The notes: generated by a model from the letters alone, not told the origin. DNA of 64,000 nucleotides from Paramyrothecium sp. XJ0827 (GCA_020881915.1 JAJFPB010000002.1:1054001-1118000), one strand, 5' to 3'. Shown: positions 46,489 to 57,342, counted from the stretch's first letter. Translations and numbers: made by a program.

Positions 46489-47363
46489 GGTGGATGATGT
46501 GGGACGGGTGCGAGTGTCGCTAGTCTAGGGGGAAAAGAAAGATGATCTGGTCAGCCTGGATATGGATCGTAGCGCTTGATGGCCGGGCTGATATAAGAAG
46601 TCGCGTCTCGTCCGGTTTGCGGGTTGGCTTGACTCACAGGAAAATGCAACTCAGATTTCGAGTCACAAGAAAAGAATCGCCAATGAGGCAGGAGGGGCAA
46701 GAACAAACCCCGCCATATTTTTTGTTTAACCCTGTCCTGGGGGTTGCGTGCATGGAAAGGGAAATGGGGGTACGTACATTTCTTATCTTATCGCGAAACT
46801 TTTCCCCCTCCCCCTCCCCCTCCCCTTCCCTTCTCTCAATGCTCATGCGTGCCTTACCAGATTTGCAGGGTCATGTTTTTTCGAGCAAAAGCCCAGAAAC
46901 GTGGGCCATTGTTTACGTCGATTACATTGTCTCAGTGATAAAGACCTACTTAGGAAGGCTTCGCTCATGTCATGTACTAAACCAGACATTGGCAATACCT
47001 TGCACGTACCGCGCCATTGTTGACCCCGAGCCTGCTCACCTACCCTACCTGCAGTCAAAGTTCATACCTTGATATATACATCACCCTGCTAATGTTATTC
47101 CAACCTCACTTCTTGCTTGTGCCATGCGCAGTACTTCTCTTCATCACATCGTCTTATGCAGCAATAGCTGGAAGCACGCCTGAGCCGGGGGTTTGAGAAC
47201 CCAAGCCCGCCAGCTTTGTCGTCTGCAATTACAGTTGCACATAAAATCATTCCCCAGAGGACAGTGGGTAGGCTCGAGTCTTATGTCGCGGTAAATGGCC
47301 CACCCGGCACGAAGCTCCGTGCTTCACATTTTGCACCAGCTCATTATACACTTCTGCCGCCGC
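46489..47363. other. Intergenic, KRS1 promoter and downstream flank of the UstYa-like gene
   Basis: A C-rich pyrimidine tract (CCCCTCC repeated) lies at about 46803-46830, some 320 bp before the KRS1 start. No gene is seen. Confidence 0.4.
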
Positions 47364-48473
47364 TCAGGGAATCCCAGTACTAACCACATCACGTGGCGGC
47401 GCCAAGTAATCGTCGGGATTCTCATCGTTCGGTGGTGCCTGTAGCAACGTCAGCCGAGGCGTGCTAAATGTCCAGCCGAAGCAATCCACCATGTACCTGC
47501 ATATTCTTCGCCCATTTCTGTATCTCTTCGTAGTTCTTGCACGTATGCCGCGTATTAAAGTCGGGAAATGCTGCGGGCTCGTCTGGATCCACCCATACTT
47601 GGCCCAGCATGCCCGTGTCGACGGAACACATGAGAACCTGTCGGATGGTGTCGAGGCAGTGCGCTACCAATGTTAAGCTGTCGTGCCATTCAATGAAACC
47701 CTGGAGCTACTCACTGACATGGAGCCGTAGTATGTGCTCCTCGTTCTGAAACGCATGCATTCCGAGATTCTTGTAATAGTCGTAGTTGAAGTACAACGCT
47801 TTACGGACGAGATTCTACTCCGAGTTAGCGGTCGCTGCAGTCCCGAGCAAGCAGAGCTTACAAGGCAGTGTAGATGGTGAAGGCCTTCGACGTTGACGAA
47901 AAAGCCTCCACCGTATTTGTCTGCCCTTTGCACAAACGTGCGGTCAAGCCCGCTCCGTAGGCCGTCTGCTTCAGAGATTATCCCCGCTCGGTCTTCTCAC
48001 GTCAGTCTCGCTTCATTGCGGCGGAAAATTGTGCTGGAACTCACAATCCACTCCTAACCCTTCCCAAGCGGCGTCGACTTCGGGCGACCCCTGCTTTCTG
48101 AAGACGTTTTCCTCCATGAAGGAGCCATCGAATGAGCGTGGAGTGAATGTGACTCCGACGTCTCGGAGCAACGGAGCTGCGGCAGTCAGCCAGCGTTTGG
48201 AGCGAGGGACGAAAGAAACCAACACCACTGCGAAGTGTGTGCCGAGCACTGTGATTCCAGTGTTTCGCAAAGTCGGATGCGCGTGCCCGCGTAGAGCGAG
48301 ATTGCGCTCACAGCGAGTAAAACAACCACAAAAACTGCATGTCTGCCGATTCTGTTTGCGCCTTGCTTGCTTGGCTTAGAGAAGCCCCGTGCCGGAGGTG
48401 CCGTTTCAATGTCGTCTTCGGAGTCATCCTGATTGCTCACCAACGGCTGGCTCAGGGTCTCATCCTTTGCCAT
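47364..48473 (-). CDS. UstYa-like (DUF3328) oxidase
   Basis: Six exons on the minus strand: 48473-48224, 48176-48045, 47992-47862, 47814-47715, 47663-47497 and 47438-47364; 284 residues. One membrane helix lies near the N-terminus (about 45-63, AVFVVVLLAVSAISLYAG). Then come SPLLRDVGVTF, SPEVDAAWEGLGVDYRAGII and the two family motifs: HHLHC (166-170) and HVTHC (203-207), joined by KALYFNYDYYKNLGMHAF. The pair of HxxHC motifs is the signature of UstYa-type enzymes, which oxidise and cyclise peptide side chains in fungal RiPP pathways, and of related oxidases in other clusters. The C-terminus YLAPPRD is also typical. The promoter has a perfect triple 23-bp repeat. A small secreted Tyr/Gly repeat peptide gene lies 1.2 kb away, divergent. 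Confidence 0.9.
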
Positions 48474-48517
48474 GGCTTTCGTAGAACTTGGGGCTGTTGC
48501 ACAAGACAGAGTCACAA

Positions 48518-48586
48518 GGGAGAGGGGGAATGTCTTCGCTGGGAGAGGGGGAATGTCTTCGCTGGGAGAGGGGGAATGTCTTCGCT
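48518..48586. repeat. Three perfect 23-bp tandem repeats upstream of the UstYa-like gene
   Basis: The unit GGGAGAGGGGGAATGTCTTC plus GCT occurs three times without change (48518-48540, 48541-48563, 48564-48586). It lies 45-113 bp before the start codon of the UstYa-like gene. Each copy contains AGGGG, the core of fungal stress-response elements. Confidence 0.9.
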
Positions 48587-49699
48587 CAACCCCTGCTCGA
48601 AGGTTGGCACTCGTCCAAGTGAGGGGATCGAGGTTTGCTGGATACTTCATTCCAGCGCAAAGCCCTTTTCTTGGCTGTACGTCACCCAAGGTGGAAAGAC
48701 TATGGAACACGAAAAGTTTGATTCACAGACTTGAGGTTGAACACGAGGATCAGGTGAGCGATGGCCCAATTCCTGACGTAGATGGCAGCTTGTTGAACGG
48801 GCTGTCTCCGCTCCGAACAATCGGCCCCGACGCACGCGGATGCGTGTCGTTTGCTAAAATCAAGCCTCGCTGACACCATAATAATGCCCACCTAGCTATC
48901 CGAACCCTCTGGCTTGAGAACCCGCTCCCTGGAAATGTCACACGGACACGATTGGTCGATCTTGAAATTCTGCATCGTGTCCATCCATGTCTAGAGCCTA
49001 CATCGAATCAGACGATCAAGCTACGTAGCGCCGCCCTCAAAACACTACATTTCAGCTCTGTACCTAGCCTCTCAATATTTGCACATTCTAACGCAAACAC
49101 CTTTGGAAGTGTGGTTTCGGCCTGCTCCTGTATGGTCAGGACCATGCCTTGCCCAGTTGCGTAATTTTACCTGGGCCTTGAGCTGAAGGCGACGTCAACA
49201 AGCGGGCTGTTACTTTCTTCTGACGAAGGAAGACGGATTGCCAGGAGGTGCCGCCCAAGAAGTGCAAACATTCCCAGACAGTCTAGAGCAGAACCAAACA
49301 CCACGCGCTAATTGAACTTTCATGTAGCCGAATGCCGGATTCGGAAATCCAGATACGAGGGCTAGTCATTGGTGCTTACTAGTGTTGTTTTGGAGCGATC
49401 ATCCCAAACGACCGAGATACGTGTTTGCACATTACATCGTCGAGGACAGCGGCTGGATGATTGCGCCAGGGAGGTGCAAAACTTCTCATCATGCCGCGCG
49501 GGGAAAGCTGAACTCAAAAGCCGCTTGTGAGAGTGAGTGTAAGAGGAGATCCTCGAGATTTACAAACAGCGAGAAAAGTGACTACTCTCTGGGACTTGCT
49601 TATAAAAGGCCCCCCAGTCTCGTGTGTTGCTCATGCCGCACCAAAACATCGGATCATCCACTTCTCTACAATTCCCCGAACTCAACAAGACCACCCACC
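48587..49699. promoter_or_regulatory. Divergent region between UstYa-like gene and Tyr/Gly peptide gene
   Basis: No further gene is seen. A good TATA box, TATAAAAG, lies at 49601-49608, about 95 bp before the peptide ATG. Confidence 0.55.
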
Positions 49700-49966
49700 A
49701 TGAAATTCAGCCTGCTCACAATGCTCGCTGCCATTCCGGCCATCGTCGCCGCACCGGCACCCGTCGCTGAGCCCGAAGCCGAAGCTTTGGCAGCACCTGC
49801 AGCGGCCCCCGAGGCTGATCCCGGCCGAGCTGGAGCTCAACCTGTCGGAAAATATGCTACCTACGGCAAGTACCCCCCTCCCAAAGACGGGTACGGGTCG
49901 TATGGCGACTACAAGAACACTGGAGGCAAAGGCTACGGCAGCTATGGGAAGTACAAGGGTACCTGA
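49700..49966 (+). CDS. Small secreted Tyr/Gly-repeat peptide (candidate peptide precursor)
   Basis: This is a single exon of 88 residues. The ATG at 49700 sits in caccATGAAA. A signal peptide (MKFSLLTMLAAIPAIVAA) is followed by an Ala/Pro/Glu pro-region (about 18-49) and a Tyr/Gly/Lys-rich C-terminal half. Three imperfect units can be aligned: YATYGKYPPPKDG, YGSYGDYKNTGGKG and YGSYGKYKGT, each with YxxYGxY. The layout, signal peptide plus short repeated aromatic cores, is that of UstA-like RiPP precursors, but there are no dibasic Kex2 sites between the units, which known precursors of that class have. It could instead be a cell-wall or other small secreted protein. The TATA box at 49601 supports real expression. 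I do not recognise a named family. Confidence 0.8.
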   Translation: MKFSLLTMLAAIPAIVAAPAPVAEPEAEALAAPAAAPEADPGRAGAQPVGKYATYGKYPPPKDGYGSYGDYKNTGGKGYGSYGKYKGT

Positions 49967-51148
49967 TGGCGAATGTGCACTGTCCATGCTCCTGGGATAT
50001 TCTTGGGAAAGCTGGGGAGGCTTTAAGCAACGGGTAGAATGAGGATAAGAAAGGGTGATGCAGTACTGTACTGTGGAGAAATCTGAAACGAACAAGGCCA
50101 TTCATTTGCCCCCTGCGCGACCGATTCTTTCTTTGCTTGTCGTTTGGCCATCGCTCGTGACTAAGTAGAGTACTGTAAACGGAACAAAGAGATGCCGCAA
50201 TATCATGACATCACGCATGGACGCGATACGACCTTGTGTGGGTGTGGAAGGCACAAAGCCTACGGCGAGCGCGGTCACGCAATACAAACCCAGCCAGCAT
50301 AGCAAAATGTCGGATCACGCACCAGAGCCGGTGCCGCCCAGACAACCCCTCCCCCGTCGAACCGATCACTTCTTGACCCTGTCACCGCCAGTAAAAGAGC
50401 CAAAGAAATCTTTTGAGAGCTAATTCGCCTAAGCATGCCCATGCAACACGTAGCCGGCTGAGATGACTTGCGTAACTGTGGCTGTGTGCCTTGGTTTCCA
50501 TTGGCTACGTCGAGGCAAATCCGTCTGCCCAGCAAACCTCTGTCGAAGCGCTTGTGTCGGAAAAATTTGCAAATTTGAGCTGGGAAGACTTGAGCAGATG
50601 GTCTTGCCCAGAGGCGCCTTGGTGTGCGCTGTCAAGGTAGGCACCTACCTTACCTCCATGGTGGTCAAATCCGCCATTGACCTCTCTTGTCGCCTTTCTT
50701 GCGACCACATCACAGCTACTCATGGATGCGCTTGAGTCGCTCCCGTCGACTCCTCCCCCAAGAGGAATCTAGATATATGTGCCAGGTATGTTCATGACCA
50801 TTGGTATTGTCCAACTCCATTCTCTATCCAAGGTAGTTGTCTATGTCCCGCCTGAACTAAATGTAAGCAGGGCAGATGCAATCCCCGACACGCAATGTTC
50901 TTCCCGTCCATCCATTCCAATGCAAAACGCCTTCCCTTCACAAAACAAGACGACCCAATGTAATCGCGAACCGCCCGAGGCATGAAACTGCCAATACACC
51001 CGTGATGAGAACCGTGACAGGGAACACCTCGATAGTGGCCCCATGACTCGTTCACAGTACCCATTGCGACAAGAAATCACCGCCCAGAACGCTTGAGGGG
51101 TTAGTGATACAAATTCTCCCATTTCGCCCAAGTTTGCCAACCGTCATG
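49967..51148. other. Intergenic, no gene seen
   Basis: This 1.2-kb gap follows the small peptide gene and ends at the kinase gene, which converges on it. Overlapping short frames on both strands have no domain. Confidence 0.4.
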
Positions 51149-52689
51149 TCAGCCAGACATTATGACATCAGGCCCATCCATGCGAATCAAAGGTGGAATC
51201 CGGTTCTTCGGCGTCGTCAGCCCCTGGCCGTTGAAAAGTTCCGATAACATTTGTGCCGCGGAGGCACGCAACTCCGGAGAAACTCTCGCCATAGCCGCTA
51301 ACTTGACCATTTGCTCATGGTTCGCTTTCGACAATACTAATTCTTCGACTTGTTCACGACCTTGCTGCTGAGAAAGTCGTGAACTATGCTGTCCGAAGAC
51401 CTGGTCGTAAATATCTTCCAGAGATTTACGAAAGCCATCGACCTCCAAGGCCCATAATATTGTCACAAACAAAGACCACATATCAACTTTAGAGGTCTGG
51501 CCTTGGCCTGGCCGCCAAATCTCTGGGGCTTCGTAGCCGAAAGTTCCGCAATTTGTGTGGGCATCTGCTGCGAAGTTGCTGAGCCCAAAGTCAGCCAACT
51601 TGAAAGAATACTGGTTGTGGCCGTGCTCATCGGAGACAGTCTCGCACAGAATATTTTCCGGCTTCAAATCCCGATGAATAACTCCGTTTGCCGATATGTA
51701 ATCTAAGGCTTGGAGCATTTCATGAACCAAAGTTCTGCAAATGCTCAAGACATTCAACCCAGATCCCTTCGGCTTCGGGTCCAATAACGAGGCCAGTGTG
51801 CCGTTCATCAGCGGTAGAACAATTTCCTGACAACCCTGGCCACCTGACTGACTGGCAACTTAAGATTTCAAGGATTTGGGACTAACATATCAACATGAGC
51901 GCCTTCCACCTTCACAGCCGAAAGGTAAATCACTTACATGATGGAGGTGAGTCTGGATATAAACCTCACGCATCTGTCTTTTCCGTTCGCATTTGTTGCT
52001 TCCGAGTGATATTCGCTTCACAGCAACCAGACATCCTCGCTTCTTGTCCATCGCACTGAATACTTCTGCCTGCCCACCCCGACCAATACAGTCTTTCACC
52101 TCGTAGCTGATATGATGTGAGCTTTGCGCTTGGCCACGGACTCTCCGCTAGTCTCCCCAGAGTTTGGCCAAACAGGTTCATCTGGCTGGAGCTTCCATCG
52201 TCGGCGGAGGATTGTTACGGGAAGGTCGTCGGCATGGACAAGCCACAAGACTTTGAAGTCTATCCAGTCGCTTTCGTCATTGCCCATGCGTAAAATTGCA
52301 CCAGATGACCTAGGCAGTGTATCAGATTGGACCCGATTATTCCCCACAAGAATCTGGCAAGAACCGTTTGTAGATCTGTCCACCAGGATAATAGCGTCGC
52401 CCTCCGTGTTGATTTTGAAGCAACACTCGATCTGAGACATGCTCGGTCCAATGACCTCGATGTCCCCGTTTGTGCCTAATGTGGCGAGGATGTTGTTATC
52501 GTCTGAAGTCGTGCGAAACTGGCCTACGGCCATGCCTAAGTGAGGCCCATCACATATGAGGAGATGTTGATTTCGCTGCAGCATGGCAACTTTCAGAGCG
52601 CGGTAGTTCCATGGGCGTAGAACGAAGATTTGCGGTAAATGAGTGTTGGTGTCGGCCATGTTTGTCGAATGAGTGTTGGTGTTAGCCAT
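51149..52689 (-). CDS. Protein kinase with N-terminal FHA-like domain; frame junction unclear
   Basis: The ATG at 52689 starts MANTNTHSTNMADTNTHLPQ. The first part (52689 to about 52110) has an FHA-like core: IEVIGPSMSQIECCF, then IILVDRSTNGSCQILV and GAILRMG. The kinase part follows in another frame from about 52115: YEVKDCIGRGGQAEVFSAMD (Gly loop), CLVAVKRISL (catalytic Lys), then in 51808-51149 HRDLKPENIL, KLADFGLSNF and APEIWRPGQ. FHA-kinase proteins of the Rad53/Dun1 sort act in DNA-damage and other signalling. The frame change could be a 35-nt intron, shorter than usual, or a frameshift. The exon ends around 51950-51810 (after QTHLHH, before QEIVLPLMNG) could not be fixed either. The span is therefore approximate, and a pseudogene is possible. 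Confidence 0.72.
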
Positions 52690-53422
52690 GTTTGTCGGGG
52701 GGATGTGATTAGAGATGGGATTTTCTGGACGATATCTCAAGACGAGATCTTAGCACAGGTAGATAAGTTTTGATCAAAACCAGGCGTCGTGTTATCATGG
52801 GACTATTGTAGGATGCATGAAGTAAGTGCAAACGAAAGTTATTGGCTACGTAATTTGGGAGACGGGAAAGCTCCTTTACCTGCTCGTCGCCGTTTTCATC
52901 GGCCAGGTGCTCGCAGGTGTCGAGTTTCCGGGAGCCATGTTTAGATCCCGAGGCAGAATGTCACCTTGGTTTTCTGCGGGACTTCGTGGCAACGATGGCC
53001 AAAGATAAATGCTGCTCCCCTCTAAGCGAACTACAGTTGGCGCCGTGCTTCATCAAGCTTATCGGGCTGCACTGTATCAAACAGCCCAAGAGAAGATGGG
53101 GCCATTTTGGTAAGGAAGCCGGCCAGCTGCAGCCTACACTGAAAGGACCTTGCTAAGAATTATATTTAATAAAATATTCTAAGCAGAGGTGCAAGCGTGG
53201 GAACCGACCGGCTGTCATTAACGCCCGCCATCTTTCATCATGTGTTTGCAGATGCCGTTGAGGGATCAGTGCACAAAGAACGATCGCCACCATCTGCCGC
53301 CTTTGTTCGCAATGCCTTTGTTGCATACCATGTGCATGATTGCTTGAGAATATATCTTCCGCCGTATATCCCTCGCGTTCCCAGCGAGTCACCAACATTG
53401 GAGGTCATTCTTACATACGATC
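52690..53422. promoter_or_regulatory. Divergent intergenic region
   Basis: This 733-bp gap lies between the kinase gene (minus) and the Trp-rich hypothetical gene (plus). A near-duplicate GTGTTGGTG-GCCATGTTTGTCG occurs at its left edge, reflecting the THSTNMA/THLPQ-type repeat at the kinase N-terminus. No gene is seen. Confidence 0.4.
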
Positions 53423-54598
53423 ATGAGTCCGACTGAAGCACCGGAGTATAGCAGGCTGCATGCCCCTGACTGGGCGAACTTGCCCTTGCTCCAACAGGCG
53501 CCATATAATGTCCTTGAAAAGCACAAGCTCTTCATCAAGGGTTATATCGCCGGGCTCCCATTCTACCAATTTGAGGATCAGGTCAAGGAGTTGATCGATC
53601 GCATCAGTTTCAGGCATGATGGAGAAGCCGAATGTGACCAATTACCTGCCGGAACAGACCTCTACAAACTAGCCGTGGCGAACGTCAAATATCGGTGGAA
53701 AAAACAGGGAATTTGGAATGACGAGTGGGAGACAGCGGCAATCTGGTTCTGGAAACATGATGAGCAACGTCGCATGCAAATGGAAGCGGAGGCAGCCGTC
53801 GCGCAGGGCTCAACAGCCGGCACTGAGGTCACGTCGGAAGGAAAGGAGCTAGACGTGACCGCCGCCGACGAGCCTTCGAGCGACCTTGGTCATTTTGCTG
53901 CCAGGCCAATCCATCAATTCATCTACCAAATGTCGTTGGAGCGCCAGCATTTGCTGAATGTCAACAGGTCCAAGGCATACCTTGACAAGCTTCTTGGGCT
54001 GGAGGGTAATGAGAAAGGATACGGTGACTGGACGGACAGAGCTTTCGAGCCCAACCATGGGCCTATCGATGGACTCAAAAAAACAAAGAAAGACATTATT
54101 CACGGCAGGGTGGTTGGGACCCTTCGACCAAATCTCAATACGGCGGCTTACGAGATTGTGAGAGAGCTGTGGTATCGAAGGGGCATTTGGGAATTCAGCT
54201 GGGGCATCATGCCAGGAAACTTCTGGCGTCATGAAAGAGGCCTTATTTCCCTGGCGGAGGAGTTCGTCTCGGGATCTTTCCGGGTTTATTCGACTGCATC
54301 GACCAAGCTGGAGAACGGATGGAAGTTCATTACGGAGGGACTGGACGCAGCAGTCCGCATCCATGAAAAAGATGACACCATGGTCACGCCAAGTGATTTC
54401 TCTGGACATAGCATAGGGGTGGCAAGGAGCCAACTCAGAGCGGACATCTTATCCGCATCGACGCCTCCCGAACTTTGCCTGCTCGAGTGGCATGACCGTG
54501 AGCTTAAAAACATTGACGGCGACTACAACATCTGGCTCCCTGGGGAAGGGAAGGGACTTCGGTACAAGGGATTGGTGAATATTGAACACGCGGCTTAA
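53423..54598 (+). CDS. Trp-rich hypothetical protein with internal duplication
   Basis: This is a single exon of 391 residues; the ATG at 53423 gives MSPTEAPEYSRLHAPDWANL. I recognise no catalytic domain. Two similar Trp-rich segments are seen: residues 87-114 (VKYRWKKQGIWNDEWETA then IWFWKHDE) and 246-271 (VRELWYRRGIWEFSWGIMPG then NFWRHE). They share W-(K/Y)-x2-GIW-x3-W-x6-FW-(K/R)-HE. A charged, Ala/Glu-rich linker (116-152) lies between. There is no signal peptide or membrane segment, so the protein is probably intracellular. Similar tandem modules occur in fungal proteins of unknown function; that is a general recollection and not a firm assignment. Confidence 0.78.
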   Translation: MSPTEAPEYSRLHAPDWANLPLLQQAPYNVLEKHKLFIKGYIAGLPFYQFEDQVKELIDRISFRHDGEAECDQLPAGTDLYKLAVANVKYRWKKQGIWNDEWETAAIWFWKHDEQRRMQMEAEAAVAQGSTAGTEVTSEGKELDVTAADEPSSDLGHFAARPIHQFIYQMSLERQHLLNVNRSKAYLDKLLGLEGNEKGYGDWTDRAFEPNHGPIDGLKKTKKDIIHGRVVGTLRPNLNTAAYEIVRELWYRRGIWEFSWGIMPGNFWRHERGLISLAEEFVSGSFRVYSTASTKLENGWKFITEGLDAAVRIHEKDDTMVTPSDFSGHSIGVARSQLRADILSASTPPELCLLEWHDRELKNIDGDYNIWLPGEGKGLRYKGLVNIEHAA

Positions 54599-55054
54599 GC
54601 TGGCAAACGCGGCTCCCGGAGAGATTTAGCCTCGCCATGGACGGCTGCAGGCAGCACATGAAACCCAGGTCCAGGGTCATGTCTGGACAAAATGCATTCC
54701 GGGGGGGTTGAGGTTCCACAAGTACTCTATCTTCACCGCATGTTGGGAACGAGAAGTAGCTGTCAAGTCGAGATGAATGGGTTCTGCATGCTTTTTTGTC
54801 TTGTTTCATTTTTGCTTTTTTATTCCTTTTTTTGGTTCCAATTTCTTCATCATAAAAACCGCACGCCCAAAGAAAAGAAAAAAAAATAGTACGAGTCAGT
54901 AGTCTACAAACCGTTGTTATTTTTGCTTGTCCTCCGTACTGCTCTTCGAAGCGGGCAGCAAATGAATCTTTTGACTTGCAAGCCGATCAAAGCCCCGGCC
55001 ACTGGCTGTTTGCAGACGCGGAGCCGCGCATGTCGCGCTTTTGGGAGGGGTGAA

Positions 55055-55076
55055 TTTTTTTTTTTTTTTTTTTTTT
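55055..55076. repeat. Homopolymer T run (22 bases)
   Basis: An uninterrupted T22 run; its reverse complement would be a poly-A tail-like tract, but no retroelement body is visible beside it. Confidence 0.9.
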
Positions 55077-55110
55077 GTTTGCGTGTTGCTGTGACCTGCT
55101 ACGTTCCCTC

Positions 55111-55143
55111 TTCTCGAGCCATTCTCGAGCCGTTCTCGAGCCA
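55111..55143. repeat. Three 11-bp tandem units TTCTCGAGCCN
   Basis: TTCTCGAGCC followed by A, G and A occurs three times in a row. Each unit contains the XhoI-type palindrome CTCGAG. Confidence 0.85.
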
Positions 55144-55962
55144 TACTACGCAGTAGAATTCCCTTGTGCACTGGCTGTTTCATGGTGTCGAGAAAATCAC
55201 CCATGCAGTGGATTCTACGCTTGTAGAGGCGGTATCATCTCAGCAGGGCCTAGGCGTTGGCCGTTGGCGCATTCGCAGAAATGAGTTGTGAGGTTGTCCC
55301 TGAGTCAAGAACTGGCTGCGTTGTCTGACTTGCTCGTAGCATTTGCGATCTCCGTTCCCGCCTCCTCGACTCGACACACCGAGCCTTGACTAGCTTCGCC
55401 GCTCTCTTCACCTGGCCAGTCCGCGACGATATTATAAAGACGAACATTGCTTATGCTTCAACATCTGTGGCTGGCGCCGGTGTCCGGCCACCCGCTCAGC
55501 ATTGTCGTTACGATCTGATGGCAGTCGGGAGAACACCCACGAAACCCGCCACGACATCTTTGACCACGAACTCCAATCACAACCTCCTTCGCAATCTTCT
55601 CACTCATGATTGGTTGCTTCTGCCCATCTCCGTGAGGCCCGTTGTCAACGCGTCTTCCTGTTGTTCCATGACAAGCCTTTCCAGTGGACAAGACTGTCTG
55701 GGGCTTTTCCATCCGCAACAACACCACTGCGTCCATATCGCCACATGATTTCTGTTATCATTCATTATACCCCCTTCTACTGTCTACATACGATGATACA
55801 CTACCCTCTGCATTTGAGACCCACGACGATTCATTGAGGAGTCTTTCTCCTACGCTACTCGTTTTTATTGGCTGGCCTTGGCTGCCAAGTCCTTGGGCCC
55901 AGACGGGATTTCCCATCAGTCTAAACATCAATCGCTTAGATTGAAACGGAAACGACTTATTC

Positions 55963-57342
55963 TTAGCCATTTTTCGTTTGCGAACCAGACTGAGTTGTAG
56001 CTGACGAGCCGGAGTCGGACGTCGACGCTCGACCTGCCACGGACGCATCTGTTGAGGGCGACGATTGCTCTTGTGCGACTCTATCAGAGGTGCTGGCTTT
56101 TGCTTTGGCCTTGTTCTCTTCCAGCCGTTTTGCTCGAAGTTCTTGCTGCCGTTTCTGCTCTTTCTCGCTGGAATGGCTGAACCACAAAACCTGAAGCTCT
56201 TCCACGCGCGTCATCACCCTTCTCGCGACGCTCCATACTTCTGGATGGTTGAGTGTAAAGTCGTGCGACAGAAGTACTGGTTGAGCCAAGCCATAAACAA
56301 CGTAAACCCATATCTTGGTGCCGCACTTGTTACCCTCGCTGTCTTTCCAACGCATGTTGAGCCGGCATTTGCCTGCTGTACGCAAGGTTTGGTGTAAGGC
56401 GGCCGTCCGGACTTCCTGACCACCTCCATCGTCATCGATGTCTAGGCGCAAATCTTGAGCAAGTGTGACAGATATGGCACAAGCTGTAGCCCCCGTATCA
56501 AGAAGCGCCTCCTTCATCAAGCCAGCTGCCTCTCCATCAGCAGGTTCTAGGAACAAGCTGAGGTAGCTCAGAGTCATTTCTTGATCATCACTCCCAGCCT
56601 GGTCCACGTTTCTGATGTCAGCACAGGAAGGATGCTGTAGCAAATCTGACTTTCAGGTATTACTTACTTCTGTCTCAACACTGTAGATGCTAAGCGTATC
56701 GTTGCCCACAGGGATACTCACTTCGCCGGATGTGATGGCCTCTACGTTCTGCGCAACCTTCTGGACGTCATCCATCGTTCCCAAGATGCCATTGATGTTG
56801 TTCATTGCTTGAAGTGACTGCGACTCGCGGCTGATGATTGAACTTCTAGCAATTAAGTCCAGATTCCGATTATGCTTCTCCAATGTTTGCAATTCTTGCA
56901 ACATCTCTCTTTTTGTGTACATCACCCATCTCATCGCTTGCCGTGACAACATGATACTAGTCTTTGAGTTTTCTGTAATGGAGCGAAGCGATTTTTGCAA
57001 AGAAGAAATTGTTTCCAACAATCTTTCAAGAGATTGAAGGAACAAAATGTATATACTTTTGCCAAGCTTCTCGCTGAGTGCTTCCTCAATTTGTGGACGT
57101 CGCCAATTGGCACTTGTTGGGTGTGAGAGCAGCTCGTCAACTTCTGCTGGGGGAATGGCTCCGTGCAAGAGGACCTGAAGTGTGTGTCGTAAGATGATGA
57201 TCTGTGTTCTGACCTGCAGAGCCATTATGTCGACTTCACGCCGATAGGTCCCAGAGCCCTTCAGGTTTCCAAGGGTGGCGAGGGCCTGATCGATTATTGG
57301 CAGTGTTCCCAGCACCACTCCGACCACCTCTACACCAGACAT
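55963..57342 (-). CDS. Helical N-terminal domain (DUF7580/STAND-like) fused to retropepsin-like domain
   Basis: Two exons, 57342-56668 and 56598-55963, give 436 residues. The start MSGVEVVGVVLGTLPIIDQA is the opening of a helical domain found at the N-terminus of many fungal DUF7580 and STAND-type proteins. Long helices follow up to about residue 215 (SLERLLETISSLQKSLRSIT). After a 69-nt intron comes a retropepsin-like module: ALLDTGATACAIS with catalytic DTGA at 259-262, AQDLRLDID, LRTAGKCRLNMRWKD and QPVLLSHDFTLNHPE in the place of the usual LLG-x-D. The C-terminus (about 355-436) is a charged coiled segment (QKRQQELRAKRLEENKAKAK) and a Ser/Thr-rich tail. It may act as a dimeric aspartyl protease, or the module may be a domesticated retroelement piece. 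The acceptor was chosen because it alone keeps frame. Confidence 0.75.

Larger units (their letters stand above)
54599..55962. other. Intergenic region with homopolymer and 11-bp repeats
   Basis: No gene is seen in 1.36 kb. It holds an A-rich stretch at about 54870-54888, a T22 run at 55055-55076 and three 11-bp TTCTCGAGCCN units. Confidence 0.5.

Noticed and set aside
48518..48586. CRISPR-like array
   Set aside because: The three units are directly abutting with no spacers, and this is a eukaryotic genome.
55047..55080. Poly-T run as the tail of a LINE or processed pseudogene
   Set aside because: No reverse-transcriptase or gene-like sequence lies beside the run on the minus strand.
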